From: an uncultured Paracoccaceae bacterium
Lineage (GTDB): Bacteria > Bacteroidota > Bacteroidia > Flavobacteriales > Flavobacteriaceae
Assembly: GCA_943788135.1 (NCBI GenBank)
Contig: CALSPC010000004.1
Span: forward strand, 35,507 to 99,506
Direction of reading: 5' to 3'
Length of the DNA: 64,000 nt
Part shown: positions 47,901-57,046 of the stretch, one piece after another
How positions within the stretch are numbered: position 1 is the first letter of the stretch
Layout of the letters: each line of letters begins with the position of its first letter
Position numbers and translations under genes: made by a program
Notes under the pieces: model-generated
What the model was told of the DNA's origin: nothing
The model's input: the letters and a program-made list of their open reading frames with translations, nothing else
The model's database searches: none

Positions 47901-48024
47901 TATAGAGCGCTAAAGCCGATTGATACTTAACATCGTCACTAGAATAAATAGCCGAATTCTGAGCAAATCCAGCACAGAAGAAACACACAAAAATAAGTTG
48001 AATTATACATTTTATGGAGGCCAT
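44995..48024 (-). CDS. Large TPR-repeat exported protein
   Basis: A 1009-residue protein made almost entirely of tetratricopeptide repeats. From the ATG at 48024 it has a signal peptide (IIQLIFVCFFCAGFAQ). More than fifteen helix pairs with A-x-x-x-Y/F patterns follow, such as YNAQQYQSAQLLFK and YSPAIDAYKEALKLA. The last about 15 residues are acidic and Glu/Asn-rich. An in-frame ATG at 48066 would add a stretch that spoils the signal peptide. The barrel gene follows after 4 bp, so I infer a periplasmic scaffold working with it. Confidence 0.85.
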   Translation of the reverse strand: MASIKCIIQLIFVCFFCAGFAQNSAIYSSDDVKYQSALALYNAQQYQSAQLLFKSVASNASDQLLESNAAYYNANCAVRLNQPNAEQLVESFVAGYPSSVKRNSAFFEVATYYFENAKYSYARKWFDKVEPSSLSNLNLEPFYFKYGYCLYATKNFKASKSYFKKVETSKAYGSQAKYYIGFMAYEGDDYDQASAYFDQVENSEAYKDNLSYFQADLNFKLGKFAKAIELAKAQLEKRSAKEHSQLSKIIGESYFNLQNYAEAIPFLKAYKGERGRWNHTDFYQLGYAYYKQNDYQKAINEFNKIIEGSNAIAQNAYYHLAESYINLDKKQEALNAFKNASEMNFNLNIKEDAWLNYAKLSYDIGNPYQSTPEVLTFFLELYPKSPFKIEIESLLIDSYISSNNFKEALELLENKSRSFHKEAYQKVTFYRGLELYNTANYVEAKKQFDNSLSSSIDPTFKARATYWKAETAYQLSNYKAALDGFRDFKNRRFNNQLDEFINLDYNLAYTYYKLKAYALAITSFQAFIATQPKNLVVLNDAFLRLGDSYFVTTQYSPAIDAYKEALKLAKIESDYATFQIAVSNGYLAKTSEKISGLRTVMSFKTSRLKDQALFELANTYVNQDDPQKALPYYSQLISDFPSSILVSKALLRKGLILYNLGDLQLALQNLNVVAVNYPSTPEAFQAISTSRSIYIDLGQVEAYADWVKTLDYAGITDSELDEATYEAAEKHYLEAKKAKAIDLFNDYLARFPKGSQRLKAHFYLAELYYKESLTENALPHYRDVCEQPTNEFTESALLKVSEILLDSKTYQEALVYLSRLELEARNPQNRLYAQSNLMKVFFQLENYDAAIRYAEVILNNSKTDTYIKSDAYIISARAAMKTSNETKAREAYAKVKSLASGEMGAEAQYFEAYFHNDDGAYEASNASVQILIKNFSSYKYYASKGLVVMAKNFRALEDDFQATYILENVIQNFAEFEEVINEAKLELEQIKSEAAKTNSSLEVETENEN

Positions 48025-48203
48025 ATACTGAAAGCGTTTTATTACATTCAAAGATAAATATATCAAGTTGATAACGGAAAAAAAATGGCTAAATTATAAG
48101 TACATTAAAATATAAACACATGAAGACTGTTTAATGTAAGTGATATTTGATAATTAAATCAAATAGTAATACTTTTATAGAAATTAATTATTAGGAAAGA
48201 TAC

Positions 48204-48887
48204 ATGTCAGATTCGGTATTAAAATTAGAAAATGTTTCCATTTTTCAAAACGACAATTTAGTCTTGAGCGACGTCAACGTAGATGTTAAAGAAGGTGATT
48301 TTGTATACTTGATTGGCAAAACAGGATCTGGAAAAAGTAGTTTTCTAAAAACGCTTTATGGGGATTTAAAATTAACTAATGGCGCAGGATCTATTGTTGA
48401 ATTTGATTTAAAAACTCTGAAAGAAAAAGACATTCCTTTTCTAAGACGAAAGTTGGGTGTTGTGTTTCAAGACTTTAAACTTCTAAACGAACTCAGCATC
48501 AATGGCAACCTCGAATTTGTTCTAAAAGCTACAGGTTGGAAAGATAAAACCTTGATTAAAGCCAAAATTGAATCTGTACTCACAAAAGTGAATATGCAGG
48601 CTAAAGGTCAGAAATTCCCCTATGAACTTTCTGGTGGAGAACAGCAACGCGTGGCAATTGCTAGAGCCTTGCTTAACGATCCTAAATTAATTTTGGCGGA
48701 TGAGCCTACAGGAAATCTAGATCCTCAAACAAGTATGGAGGTTATGGAAGTTCTTTTGGATCTCAATAAAAAAGGACATACTATTTTTATGGCGACTCAC
48801 GATTATGCATTGATTTTAAAATACCCAAGTAAAACACTCAAATGTGAGGATACTAAAGTTTTTGAGGTTGTACAACGAAAAAATTAA
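48204..48887 (+). CDS. ftsE: Cell division ATP-binding protein FtsE
   Basis: A 227-residue ABC ATPase. Walker A is GKTGSGKS (38-45), the signature is [15 protein letters not shown], and Walker B is [12 protein letters not shown], followed by the switch His in MATHD. Length and sequence fit FtsE, which with FtsX regulates peptidoglycan hydrolases at the septum. The partner ftsX is not next to it; a glycosyltransferase gene follows after 2 bp. Confidence 0.88.
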   Translation: MSDSVLKLENVSIFQNDNLVLSDVNVDVKEGDFVYLIGKTGSGKSSFLKTLYGDLKLTNGAGSIVEFDLKTLKEKDIPFLRRKLGVVFQDFKLLNELSINGNLEFVLKATGWKDKTLIKAKIESVLTKVNMQAKGQKFPYELSGGEQQRVAIARALLNDPKLILADEPTGNLDPQTSMEVMEVLLDLNKKGHTIFMATHDYALILKYPSKTLKCEDTKVFEVVQRKN

Positions 48888-48889
48888 GA

Positions 48890-49777
48890 ATGCTATCTAT
48901 ACTTATTCCAACTTATAATTATAATGTAGAAGCATTAGTGCATGAACTTCATGCACAATCCACGGCTTGCAATATTGAATTTGAAATTATTATTGGAGAT
49001 GATTTTTCTAATACAGCTGTCATTAGCACTGCTTTTCTGTCTGAGAATAAATTTACCTATTTACATAATAATGATAAATCTATGGGACGAACGTCAACTC
49101 GACATCTACTGACTTCAAAAGCACGTTATCCTTGGCTGTTATTTATTGATGCTGACATGCTTCCAAAAGATAAAAATTATATCAAAACATACATCGCAGA
49201 AATTTCTAAAGACAGGAATGAAAGCGCTTATTTTGGTGGCTATTCTTATCCGGAAAATTACGACCACAAAGACCGTTTAAGATACCGATATGGCGTTAAA
49301 AGAGAATACAAATTAGCTGCGGAGCGGAACAAAATTCCCTATAGAAATATCTATTCTGGAAACATGCTTATTCAGAAATCGACTTTTATACAAACTAATA
49401 CAACACTCGATAATCGCTATGGGTTAGATTTAGCATTTAGTAGAAATTTAGAAAATCAAAAGATTAACGTAAAGCATTTGGACAACTACACTGACCATTA
49501 TGGAATTGAAGATAATTCTACTTTTTTATTAAAATACAAGAGTGCTGCTAAGACACTAAGACAACTTTACGACTCTGGTTTAATATCGAGCAATCAAAGT
49601 AAACTAATACAGAACTTTGAACTTTTATCAAAACTAAAACTTGTAGGAATTGTACGCCTCAAAGGCTGGATTTTAAACCCTTTACTTAGATGGATTTTAA
49701 TACACACAAAAGTATCATTTGTTGTTTTAGATTTCTATAAGATGTATCATTTTAGCAGTAACATAGAGAACAACTAA
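48890..49777 (+). CDS. Glycosyltransferase family 2
   Basis: A 295-residue GT-A enzyme with the family start LSILIPTYNYN, an early acidic pair (IIGDDFSN, 35-42) and the metal-binding DAD (87-89). There are no clear membrane helices. It lies 2 bp after ftsE and abuts the next glycosyltransferase gene (ATG straight after the stop), so the three are read together. Acceptor and donor sugars are unknown; a surface polysaccharide is likely. Confidence 0.88.
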   Translation: MLSILIPTYNYNVEALVHELHAQSTACNIEFEIIIGDDFSNTAVISTAFLSENKFTYLHNNDKSMGRTSTRHLLTSKARYPWLLFIDADMLPKDKNYIKTYIAEISKDRNESAYFGGYSYPENYDHKDRLRYRYGVKREYKLAAERNKIPYRNIYSGNMLIQKSTFIQTNTTLDNRYGLDLAFSRNLENQKINVKHLDNYTDHYGIEDNSTFLLKYKSAAKTLRQLYDSGLISSNQSKLIQNFELLSKLKLVGIVRLKGWILNPLLRWILIHTKVSFVVLDFYKMYHFSSNIENN

Positions 49778-50716
49778 ATGCCTTTAATATCCGTAATCAT
49801 TCCGTTATACAACAAAGAGCATTTCATCGAAGCAACACTCTTAAGTGTATTGAATCAAACGTTCTCAGATTATGAAATTATTATTATCAATGATGGCTCT
49901 ACGGATAAGAGTGTTGAAGTCGTAAATTCTTTCGATGATAATCGAATTATACTTTATACTACCAAAAATAAAGGGGTTTCTCATGCCAGAAACTTTGCAA
50001 TATCTAAAGCAAACTCTGATTTGATTGCTCTATTAGATGGTGATGACCAATGGGAACCAACCCACTTGGAAAACCTATATAAGTTATATACGAATTTCCC
50101 GCATTGTGGATTGTATGCGACCGCTTATCACAAACAATTTTTTAATGGCAAAAAAATGAAGGCTCATTTCAATGGGGTGTCTTCTGATCATTTTGGAGTT
50201 ATTGAAGATTATTTCTTAGCATCAATCATAGACAGTATTGCTTGGACATCTGCGGTTATGATTCCTAAAAATACGTTTGAAAACATTGGAGACTTCGATG
50301 AAGATATGCGCTCAGGTCAAGATACCGATTTATGGGTACGAATTGCACTCAAAAAATCCATAGCATTTTCTGCTATTTCCAGTGCAAATAAAATTATTTT
50401 GGATCCTCAACAGCATTTGTCATATTCGTCTAACCGTAGTGATAGAATGAAACTATTTGAAAATTTCAAAAACTTAGGTAGTAAGAGTAAATCGTTCAAA
50501 AAATATATGGATTTGAATCGATTTTCTGTTGCCATTGAAAGAAAATTAGCAGGCGATTTAAGTGCTTTTTTAAGATTAAAAAAAGAGATAGATATCTTAA
50601 ATCTGAACACAAAACAGCTTATTTTATTAAACACACCTGCTGTGGTTATTCGTCTTTTCAAAAAAGTTCAATTTCTTTTGTTGCGATTAAATATTTATTT
50701 AACGCCGTTTAAATAG
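49778..50716 (+). CDS. Glycosyltransferase family 2
   Basis: A 312-residue GT2 with LISVIIPLYNKEHFIEATL, the nucleotide-binding NDGSTDKS and the metal-binding DGDD (87-90). A later SGQDTDLWVR block holds the catalytic base region. It likely adds one sugar in the surface-glycan pathway encoded here. Its end overlaps the converging GT4 gene by 8 bp. Confidence 0.9.
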   Translation: MPLISVIIPLYNKEHFIEATLLSVLNQTFSDYEIIIINDGSTDKSVEVVNSFDDNRIILYTTKNKGVSHARNFAISKANSDLIALLDGDDQWEPTHLENLYKLYTNFPHCGLYATAYHKQFFNGKKMKAHFNGVSSDHFGVIEDYFLASIIDSIAWTSAVMIPKNTFENIGDFDEDMRSGQDTDLWVRIALKKSIAFSAISSANKIILDPQQHLSYSSNRSDRMKLFENFKNLGSKSKSFKKYMDLNRFSVAIERKLAGDLSAFLRLKKEIDILNLNTKQLILLNTPAVVIRLFKKVQFLLLRLNIYLTPFK

Positions 50717-51824
50717 GATACTGTTTAGAAGGTGTTTCCAAGATGTTTTTCCAATCACTAGAAATGTTTTCCATTGAAAATTTTTGAACACTTTCTTTTG
50801 CGTTTTTTTTACAATGCTTATAAAGTTTATCATCATAAACAAAACGATTCATCGCGTTTGCAAATAAATCTGGTTGATAATTCTCGATTAAAAGTCCATT
50901 ATGTTCATTGTTAATGATTTCTGAAGGCCCCGATTCACAATCTACCGAAATAACAGGAACTCCTAAAGACAAACTTTCTATCAGCACAGTAGGCAAACCT
51001 TCGTACTTACTCGTGAGTAGTGTACACAAGGCTTTCCTCACTATTGAATACGGGTTTTGGGTGTAAGGCATAAACACAATTTGTTCAGATAAATTCATAG
51101 ATCTCACTTTCTGTTCGAGCATAGTTTTATCTTTTCCATCTCCCAATATGACAAGCTTAACATTATTATCAATTAAATTTGAAAGCTTATAGCTTTCTAT
51201 TAGTAAAGTTAAATTCTTGACATCATCATCTAATCGACCAAAAAACAACATGAATTTATCTGGAACCAATACATTATCAAGAGTCAAAAGTGTTTTGTCC
51301 TCAAGAACTGAATTGTATATAATATTGACATTTTTAAAACTAAACTTTCTAACTAACTTTTCCTGGATAGCCTTAGATACCGTAACAACTTTAAATGCAT
51401 TAGCGTATAATAGTCTGGCGAATAACTTATTTGATGGAATATAATGATTTAGAAAAAAACTGTGTATTATAAAAATAACATTTTCATTAACATAGAGTAC
51501 TTTATTGATTATAAATTGTTTAACTAAACTTGGTCTGGATCTACTATCAATAATAAAGTCAAACTTTTGTAACCTTAAATAATTAAAAAAAACCGTGAAA
51601 CGTTTTAGTTTTCCAAAAAAAGAATCGTCCTTATCTTTTAACTCACCCAAATTTAGTAAGGTTCCTTTATAATCATAATCTATACGATTTAGGATACTAA
51701 TAACATGAACCTCATAGCCCATTCCATGTAAAAGTATTGATAACGCTCCAGAGGATTTTTCGGCGCCACCATCTCCCAAAGACGACACGACAAGACATAT
51801 CTTTTTTCTGGGGTTGATCTGCAT
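50709..51824 (-). CDS. Glycosyltransferase family 4
   Basis: A 371-residue GT-B enzyme. The N-terminal half opens with CLVVSSLGDGGAEKS. The C-terminal half has the GT4 donor-site block SKYEGLPTVLIESLSLGVPVISVDCESGPSEII, containing the conserved EGLP and E-x7-E glutamates. It likely extends a lipid-linked oligosaccharide. It is transcribed with the sulfatase-like gene and flippase gene on the minus strand. Confidence 0.9.
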   Translation of the reverse strand: MQINPRKKICLVVSSLGDGGAEKSSGALSILLHGMGYEVHVISILNRIDYDYKGTLLNLGELKDKDDSFFGKLKRFTVFFNYLRLQKFDFIIDSRSRPSLVKQFIINKVLYVNENVIFIIHSFFLNHYIPSNKLFARLLYANAFKVVTVSKAIQEKLVRKFSFKNVNIIYNSVLEDKTLLTLDNVLVPDKFMLFFGRLDDDVKNLTLLIESYKLSNLIDNNVKLVILGDGKDKTMLEQKVRSMNLSEQIVFMPYTQNPYSIVRKALCTLLTSKYEGLPTVLIESLSLGVPVISVDCESGPSEIINNEHNGLLIENYQPDLFANAMNRFVYDDKLYKHCKKNAKESVQKFSMENISSDWKNILETPSKQYPI

Positions 51825-51869
51825 ACTTAAAATTTATATGAATTTTTGAAACTATCCATGAGTTTGTAA

Positions 51870-53477
51870 TTAATTAAAATATGTGTCATATTCAGAGTTC
51901 TTTAAAATAATTCTTTTTCGATTTTTAAATTTAGCACTGAAAAGACTTCTTTCTTCCTCAACCTCTTGAGCTGAAATATCTAACAAATCAGCTAAACTAT
52001 GAAATAAATCATCTAACATGTAAGGTCTATCTAGATCAATAGTGAGTTGTTTTTGTTGTTTGAATTTATCAGACTGCCACAGCACAAATGGAACATCATA
52101 CATGTCCTTGGTTGAAATATCTTCATTGTGACCAGCCATATTGAAGTCTTTAAACAATTCTTCACCATGATCAGAAAAATATAAAACAAAACTTTTCTTA
52201 TTAAGTGCTTTTGTTTTTTTTATAATTTGAGAAATCACATAATCTGAATACCGAATAGCATTATCATAATCATTAATTATTTTAGAAATTTCTTCGGATT
52301 TATAATTACTAAAAGGTTCATCTTTAAATACATTGAAATTTTCTGGGTATCTATTTGCATAACTAAGGTGAGTCCCCATTAGATGAACAATAATAAGTTT
52401 TTTGGAGGATGAATCATCCTTAAAAAATGCTTCAAGCTCTGGTAGAATTTTTTCATCCATAACTTTGTTTTGAACACCATGAACCGTAGTTAAGAATTTA
52501 CTTTTTGAAGATGATAATGCTATCTTTGTAACCATACTCTCATAAATGCCAATAGGCCTCTGGTTAGACAGCCAAAAAGTTTCAAAACCTGTTTTGTTTG
52601 CAAGTTGAATAATAGAACCTTCTCCTATTTTATCTGGATGCTCAAAATTACCCAGGGTGAGCAATTTAGTAATTGATGAAATTGAATGTGGATGTGGGCT
52701 AATTACATCATTATAAACCTGTAATTCATTTTTAAGAGCATTTAAATTTGGAGTCGTAGCTCTGTAATAATCATACAATCCAAAATGTGCACGCGAAGAA
52801 GATTCTCCTAAAACAATTACATATACTTCATCTTCATTAGTCTCTAAACGAGAAACATTTGAGAAATTTCCAGTCGCGTTAGTCTTATAAGTTCCAAGAA
52901 TTTTAGACTCTACTGAATATTTAACAGAAGATCTTAGAATTAAATACGGTAAATTATAAATGATCAATTTAGAAAACTTCAAAAATGCAATACTTATAAC
53001 TACATAAAATAAAACCTTTACAATAGGACGTTTTGATTGTTTTTTAAATGAACGCAAATTCGTTTTAAATTTAAAAATCGAAATTGATATGATTAAGAAC
53101 ATTAAAACAGAAAAAACCACAATATTTATATCCAAATAAAAATTAAGGAACTCGGTAGCCTCTGTTCTGTTTGAATCAAAAAGAACAAATAAAGAAGAAG
53201 CACTTAAAAAGGCTTCGAAAAAGTAGTAATAAATAGTTTCAAAATATATTGACAAACTGAACATAAGGTATGCAGCTGTAATATATACTGTTTGAATTTT
53301 TCGACAAGAAACAAGGAAAAAAGGACTGATTAATACCGTAGAAAAAATAATGTTTTCTATAGTGTTATAAACTGTAACAAGGGTCAATCCTGTAAATAAA
53401 AGCTCAAAAAATAAAGCAGCTAATACAATAATCAAAAATTGATAAAAAATTAGTTTTATTATTTTAATATTCGTCAT
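51870..53477 (-). CDS. Phosphoethanolamine transferase-like sulfatase-fold protein (CptA/EptA type)
   Basis: A 535-residue inner-membrane protein with about five N-terminal helices (residues 10-180) and an extracytoplasmic alkaline-phosphatase-like domain. The nucleophile motif VLGESSSRAHFGLYDY (222-237) is the CptA-like GES(S/T) form, and FSDHGEEL gives metal ligands. Such enzymes add phosphoethanolamine to lipid A or core sugars. Next to glycosyltransferases and a flippase it probably decorates LPS or a surface glycan. Confidence 0.85.
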   Translation of the reverse strand: MTNIKIIKLIFYQFLIIVLAALFFELLFTGLTLVTVYNTIENIIFSTVLISPFFLVSCRKIQTVYITAAYLMFSLSIYFETIYYYFFEAFLSASSLFVLFDSNRTEATEFLNFYLDINIVVFSVLMFLIISISIFKFKTNLRSFKKQSKRPIVKVLFYVVISIAFLKFSKLIIYNLPYLILRSSVKYSVESKILGTYKTNATGNFSNVSRLETNEDEVYVIVLGESSSRAHFGLYDYYRATTPNLNALKNELQVYNDVISPHPHSISSITKLLTLGNFEHPDKIGEGSIIQLANKTGFETFWLSNQRPIGIYESMVTKIALSSSKSKFLTTVHGVQNKVMDEKILPELEAFFKDDSSSKKLIIVHLMGTHLSYANRYPENFNVFKDEPFSNYKSEEISKIINDYDNAIRYSDYVISQIIKKTKALNKKSFVLYFSDHGEELFKDFNMAGHNEDISTKDMYDVPFVLWQSDKFKQQKQLTIDLDRPYMLDDLFHSLADLLDISAQEVEEERSLFSAKFKNRKRIILKNSEYDTYFN

Positions 53478-53501
53478 TTTATTTATTAAATGTTATAATT
53501 T

Positions 53502-54791
53502 CTAAAGGGATACATTTTGTCCACTAAAAAGCTTTCTTAATGTAAAAAGTACTGCCCCTAAATATACTAAGTTACTCACAAAAAGAGCCATTACAACTCC
53601 TTCAGTACCAAAATAAGGTAGGAAACACCTACTAAACATAACATACATTAGCAAGCCTATCAACTGGGTATATATAAAATATTTGATTTGTTTTTTTGCT
53701 AAAAACTGGTAGGACAAGACATTGGCAATAAAGCGTACAAAATCACCTGCTAATTGCCATTTAAATAAAATAGCCATGCCTAAAAAAGCGTCTGTAAAAA
53801 TAAGTTCGATTAGTGTGTTTCTTAATAGATATATTAAAATCATTCCTGCAAAAACAAGTGGAACTAATGATTTATAGATTTTCTTTAATTCTATTCTAAA
53901 CTCAAATGAGGTATTGATAGTTGCGTACTTAGGTAAAATATAGAGCGTAAAAATTGCAATTAAAAATTGCATATAAATTTTAGAAATTGAATTCATAGCT
54001 GTCCATGAACCAGCTTCAGCTTCACTTATTTTATCTAAAATTAGTGTTCTTATATCTATTTCAACATAATTTGAGAGTACTGTTGCTACAAAAGACATCG
54101 CCGTAAATCCTAAAAGCTGCTTAAAAAAAGGGATTTTAAAAGTTATTGCTTTAAAATTAACATAGTCTTTTAGTAATTTTCCAAAGATGAAAATTAGAAC
54201 CGTAAACTGAATAATTGGTATCAGTGCAATAGCTACTAATACGCCTTTTAAAGAATAAAAATAAAGACTAACAAGCAATAAAACTGCTGCTAGAAAATGA
54301 GAAATAAACTCAATTTTAGTGTGTTTTTTATAGTCTGAAATGCCATTTATAACCCCATTAAAAATTCGATTCATCGAAATAAAAGGAACCGCAATAGCCA
54401 TCACTTTAAAAACAATCACATACGTATCTGAAAGAAATAATTTATTAGAAAAATAGGGTGCCCAAAAAAATAGTATGAAAAAAATTACGATACTCGCTGT
54501 AAAACTAAAAACATATAGGGTAGAAAATAATTTAAGTAAGTTTTTTTGATCGGACTTGTATTCTGAAACATACTTCACAACACCATTGAAGGTTCCTAAA
54601 GATGTTAGACTCATAAGCATCGAAGAAATATTTCGCAACTGCCCAACCTTCGCAATCCCTGCTTGGCCGGTATACTGAGCTAATAAATTCTGAACGACTA
54701 AAGATATTAATAGTCGAGCACCCACAACCAATGAATTCAGCGAGGTTATCTTAAGAATTAAATTATTACTTATGATTTTAGGTAACTTCAA
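53502..54791 (-). CDS. Polysaccharide flippase (Wzx / MATE-like)
   Basis: A 429-residue protein with about twelve membrane helices and the N-terminal pattern KIISNNLILKITSLNSLVVGARLLISLVVQN of O-antigen flippases. It should move lipid-linked oligosaccharide across the inner membrane. The start is TTG at 54791. The in-frame stop TGA lies three codons upstream, and an ATG at 54801 is out of frame. The region around it is notably AT-rich. Confidence 0.88.
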   Translation of the reverse strand: MKLPKIISNNLILKITSLNSLVVGARLLISLVVQNLLAQYTGQAGIAKVGQLRNISSMLMSLTSLGTFNGVVKYVSEYKSDQKNLLKLFSTLYVFSFTASIVIFFILFFWAPYFSNKLFLSDTYVIVFKVMAIAVPFISMNRIFNGVINGISDYKKHTKIEFISHFLAAVLLLVSLYFYSLKGVLVAIALIPIIQFTVLIFIFGKLLKDYVNFKAITFKIPFFKQLLGFTAMSFVATVLSNYVEIDIRTLILDKISEAEAGSWTAMNSISKIYMQFLIAIFTLYILPKYATINTSFEFRIELKKIYKSLVPLVFAGMILIYLLRNTLIELIFTDAFLGMAILFKWQLAGDFVRFIANVLSYQFLAKKQIKYFIYTQLIGLLMYVMFSRCFLPYFGTEGVVMALFVSNLVYLGAVLFTLRKLFSGQNVSL

Positions 54792-54902
54792 TTTTATTCA
54801 TTAGAACCATTAATGTAATACTCAAAACTAACATTGGAGGAAGACTTAACTAATTAAGTCACTTATTTACTAAATATCTCGTTTGTTAGCCCTGTGAAAA
54901 TA

Positions 54903-55133
54903 CTACTTTTTCTTCAAAAATAGGTAATATAGGTTCACACAAAAAATTGCAGCATTAGATATTACGATTGGCCAAGAGGTCGCTAACATAAAACCATAAG
55001 CAACAAACAAAGCACAAGCTATACTGTTTAGCGTTCTTAAACGACGTATATCTTTCATCAAAAAAGACAGCAACAATACCACCATTGCTAGATATCCAAC
55101 CAGTTCAGTTGTGTTGATTTCTAAAAAATCCAT
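54903..55133 (-). CDS. YgjV-like small membrane protein
   Basis: A 76-residue protein with two or three hydrophobic helices (about 12-26, 35-50 and 53-72) and an arginine-rich turn (KDIRRLRTLNSIA). This resembles the first part of the YgjV inner-membrane family; some databases label such proteins uroporphyrinogen decarboxylase, which nothing in the sequence supports. The start codon shares one base with the typA stop (TAATG), so it is translated with typA. Confidence 0.7.
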   Translation of the reverse strand: MDFLEINTTELVGYLAMVVLLLSFLMKDIRRLRTLNSIACALFVAYGFMLATSWPIVISNAAIFCVNLYYLFLKKK

Positions 55134-56932
55134 TATATAATTTTATTACGCTTTCGTTCAACCTCCGTAAGGTATATTTTACGTAATCTTAATGATTTTG
55201 GTGTCACTTCTACGTACTCATCTTTTTGAATGTATTCTAAAGCTTCCTCTAGAGAGAATTTAATTGCTGGAACAATTTTGGCTTTATCATCGGCTCCAGA
55301 ACTTCGGACATTACTTAACTTTTTCGTTTTTGTAATATTTATAGCCATATCGTCACCACGAGAATTTTCTCCGATTACCTGACCTTCATAAATACTTTCA
55401 CCCGGATCAACAAAAAATCTACCTCTATCTTGTAATTTGTCAATAGAATATGGAATTGCTTGTCCCAATTCCATTGAAACTAGAGAGCCATTCTGACGTT
55501 CTGGGATTCCCCCTTTAAGCGGTTGGTATTCTTTAAATCTATGGGCCATAATCGCCTCACCAGCAGTCGCAGTTAAGAGCTGATTACGCATCCCAATAAT
55601 CCCTCTGGAAGGAATGACAAACTCACATACCATACGGTCGCCTTTGGCTTCCATACTCAGCATTTCACCTTTACGCATGGTTACCATTTCAATGGCTTTT
55701 CCTGAAACTGCTTCAGGTAAATCAATCGTCATTTCCTCTACAGGTTCACATTTTACACCATCAATAACTTTGATGATTACTTGCGGCTGTCCAATTTGCA
55801 ATTCATAACCTTCACGACGCATCGTTTCAATTAAAACAGACAAGTGTAAAACACCTCTACCAAATACCATGAATTTATCGGCACTATCTGTTGCATTCAC
55901 GCGTAATGCTAAATTCTTTTCTAATTCTTTATCTAGGCGCTCTTTAATATGTCTAGACGTTACAAATTTACCGTCTTTTCCAAAAAATGGAGAATCATTA
56001 ATTGTAAACAACATACTCATTGTTGGCTCATCAATAGCAATTGTTTTTAGACCTTCTGGATTTTCAAAATCAGCAACAGTATCCCCAATTTCGAAACCTT
56101 CTAATCCGACAATAGCACAAATATCTCCTGTTTGGACCTCATCAATCTTTTTTCTTCCTAAGCCTTCAAAAACATGAAGTTCTTTTATTTTAGATTTTAC
56201 AATGCTTCCATCTCGTTTGACCAACGAAATTTGCTGCCCTGTTTTCAAGCTTCCACGCGTCAATCTTCCAATGGCGATACGACCTGTAAACGAAGAAAAA
56301 TCTAAAGACGTAATTAACATCTGAGTATTACCTTCAGGAATTTTTGGCGATGGAATATGCTCAATCACCATATCTAATAATGGCTCAATATTGTCGATTT
56401 CTTCCTTCCAATCCCAGTTCATCCAGTTGTTTTTGGCTGAACCATAGACTGTTGGAAAATCTAATTGCCATTCCTCGGCACCAAGTTCAAACATCAAGTC
56501 AAACACTTTTTCATGTACCTCGTCTGGCGTACAGTTTTCTTTGTCTACTTTGTTCACTACCACACAAGGTTTTAGACCTAAGTCAATAGCTTTTTGTAAC
56601 ACAAAACGGGTTTGTGGCATTGGGCCTTCAAAAGCATCCACTAACAACAACACACCATCAGCCATATTTAATACACGTTCTACTTCACCGCCAAAATCAG
56701 CGTGACCAGGCGTATCAATAATATTGATTTTGGTATCTTTATAAATTACAGACACATTTTTTGAAGTAATTGTAATTCCTCTTTCACGTTCTAGATCGTT
56801 ATTATCTAAAATTAGATCACCAGTATTTTGGTTTTCACGAAACAGTTGACAGTGATACATAATTTTATCCACCAAGGTTGTTTTTCCGTGATCGACGTGT
56901 GCAATGATTGCGATGTTTTTTACAGTAGCCAT
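55133..56932 (-). CDS. typA: Ribosome-associated GTPase TypA/BipA
   Basis: TypA is a translational GTPase that aids 50S assembly and stress growth. The 599 residues have G1 AHVDHGKTT (11-19), switch I RGITITSKN, G3 DTPGHADFG and G4 NKVDKEN. An EF-G-like C-terminal part follows, ending in a basic tail (ERKRNKII). Length is normal. A TAACTTTGC promoter box lies 21-29 bp upstream, and kdsA diverges from the same gap. Confidence 0.97.
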   Translation of the reverse strand: MATVKNIAIIAHVDHGKTTLVDKIMYHCQLFRENQNTGDLILDNNDLERERGITITSKNVSVIYKDTKINIIDTPGHADFGGEVERVLNMADGVLLLVDAFEGPMPQTRFVLQKAIDLGLKPCVVVNKVDKENCTPDEVHEKVFDLMFELGAEEWQLDFPTVYGSAKNNWMNWDWKEEIDNIEPLLDMVIEHIPSPKIPEGNTQMLITSLDFSSFTGRIAIGRLTRGSLKTGQQISLVKRDGSIVKSKIKELHVFEGLGRKKIDEVQTGDICAIVGLEGFEIGDTVADFENPEGLKTIAIDEPTMSMLFTINDSPFFGKDGKFVTSRHIKERLDKELEKNLALRVNATDSADKFMVFGRGVLHLSVLIETMRREGYELQIGQPQVIIKVIDGVKCEPVEEMTIDLPEAVSGKAIEMVTMRKGEMLSMEAKGDRMVCEFVIPSRGIIGMRNQLLTATAGEAIMAHRFKEYQPLKGGIPERQNGSLVSMELGQAIPYSIDKLQDRGRFFVDPGESIYEGQVIGENSRGDDMAINITKTKKLSNVRSSGADDKAKIVPAIKFSLEEALEYIQKDEYVEVTPKSLRLRKIYLTEVERKRNKII

Positions 56933-56952
56933 AAGTGCCTTGTTTTAAGCGT

Positions 56953-56961
56953 GCAAAGTTA
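56953..56961 (-). promoter_or_regulatory. Putative typA promoter (-7 box)
   Basis: The minus strand reads TAACTTTGC, a full match to TAnnTTTG. The predicted leader is about 18 nt. No clear -33 TTG is seen. Confidence 0.5.
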
Positions 56962-57010
56962 CATTTAATTTTCTGACTTTTGCACTGCATATTAATTTTA
57001 TAACACCTTT

Positions 57011-57029
57011 TAATTTTGATTATATTTGC
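57011..57029 (+). promoter_or_regulatory. Putative kdsA promoter (two overlapping -7 boxes)
   Basis: TAATTTTG (57011-57018) and TATATTTGC (57021-57029) both match TAnnTTTG, with the second giving a leader of about 15 nt. Either or both may serve kdsA. Confidence 0.5.
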
Positions 57030-57046
57030 AACTTAAATTTACATCT

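Noticed and set aside
54903..55133. Label 'uroporphyrinogen decarboxylase' for the 76-residue protein
   Set aside because: The product is a small hydrophobic protein with no trace of that enzyme's fold or motifs.
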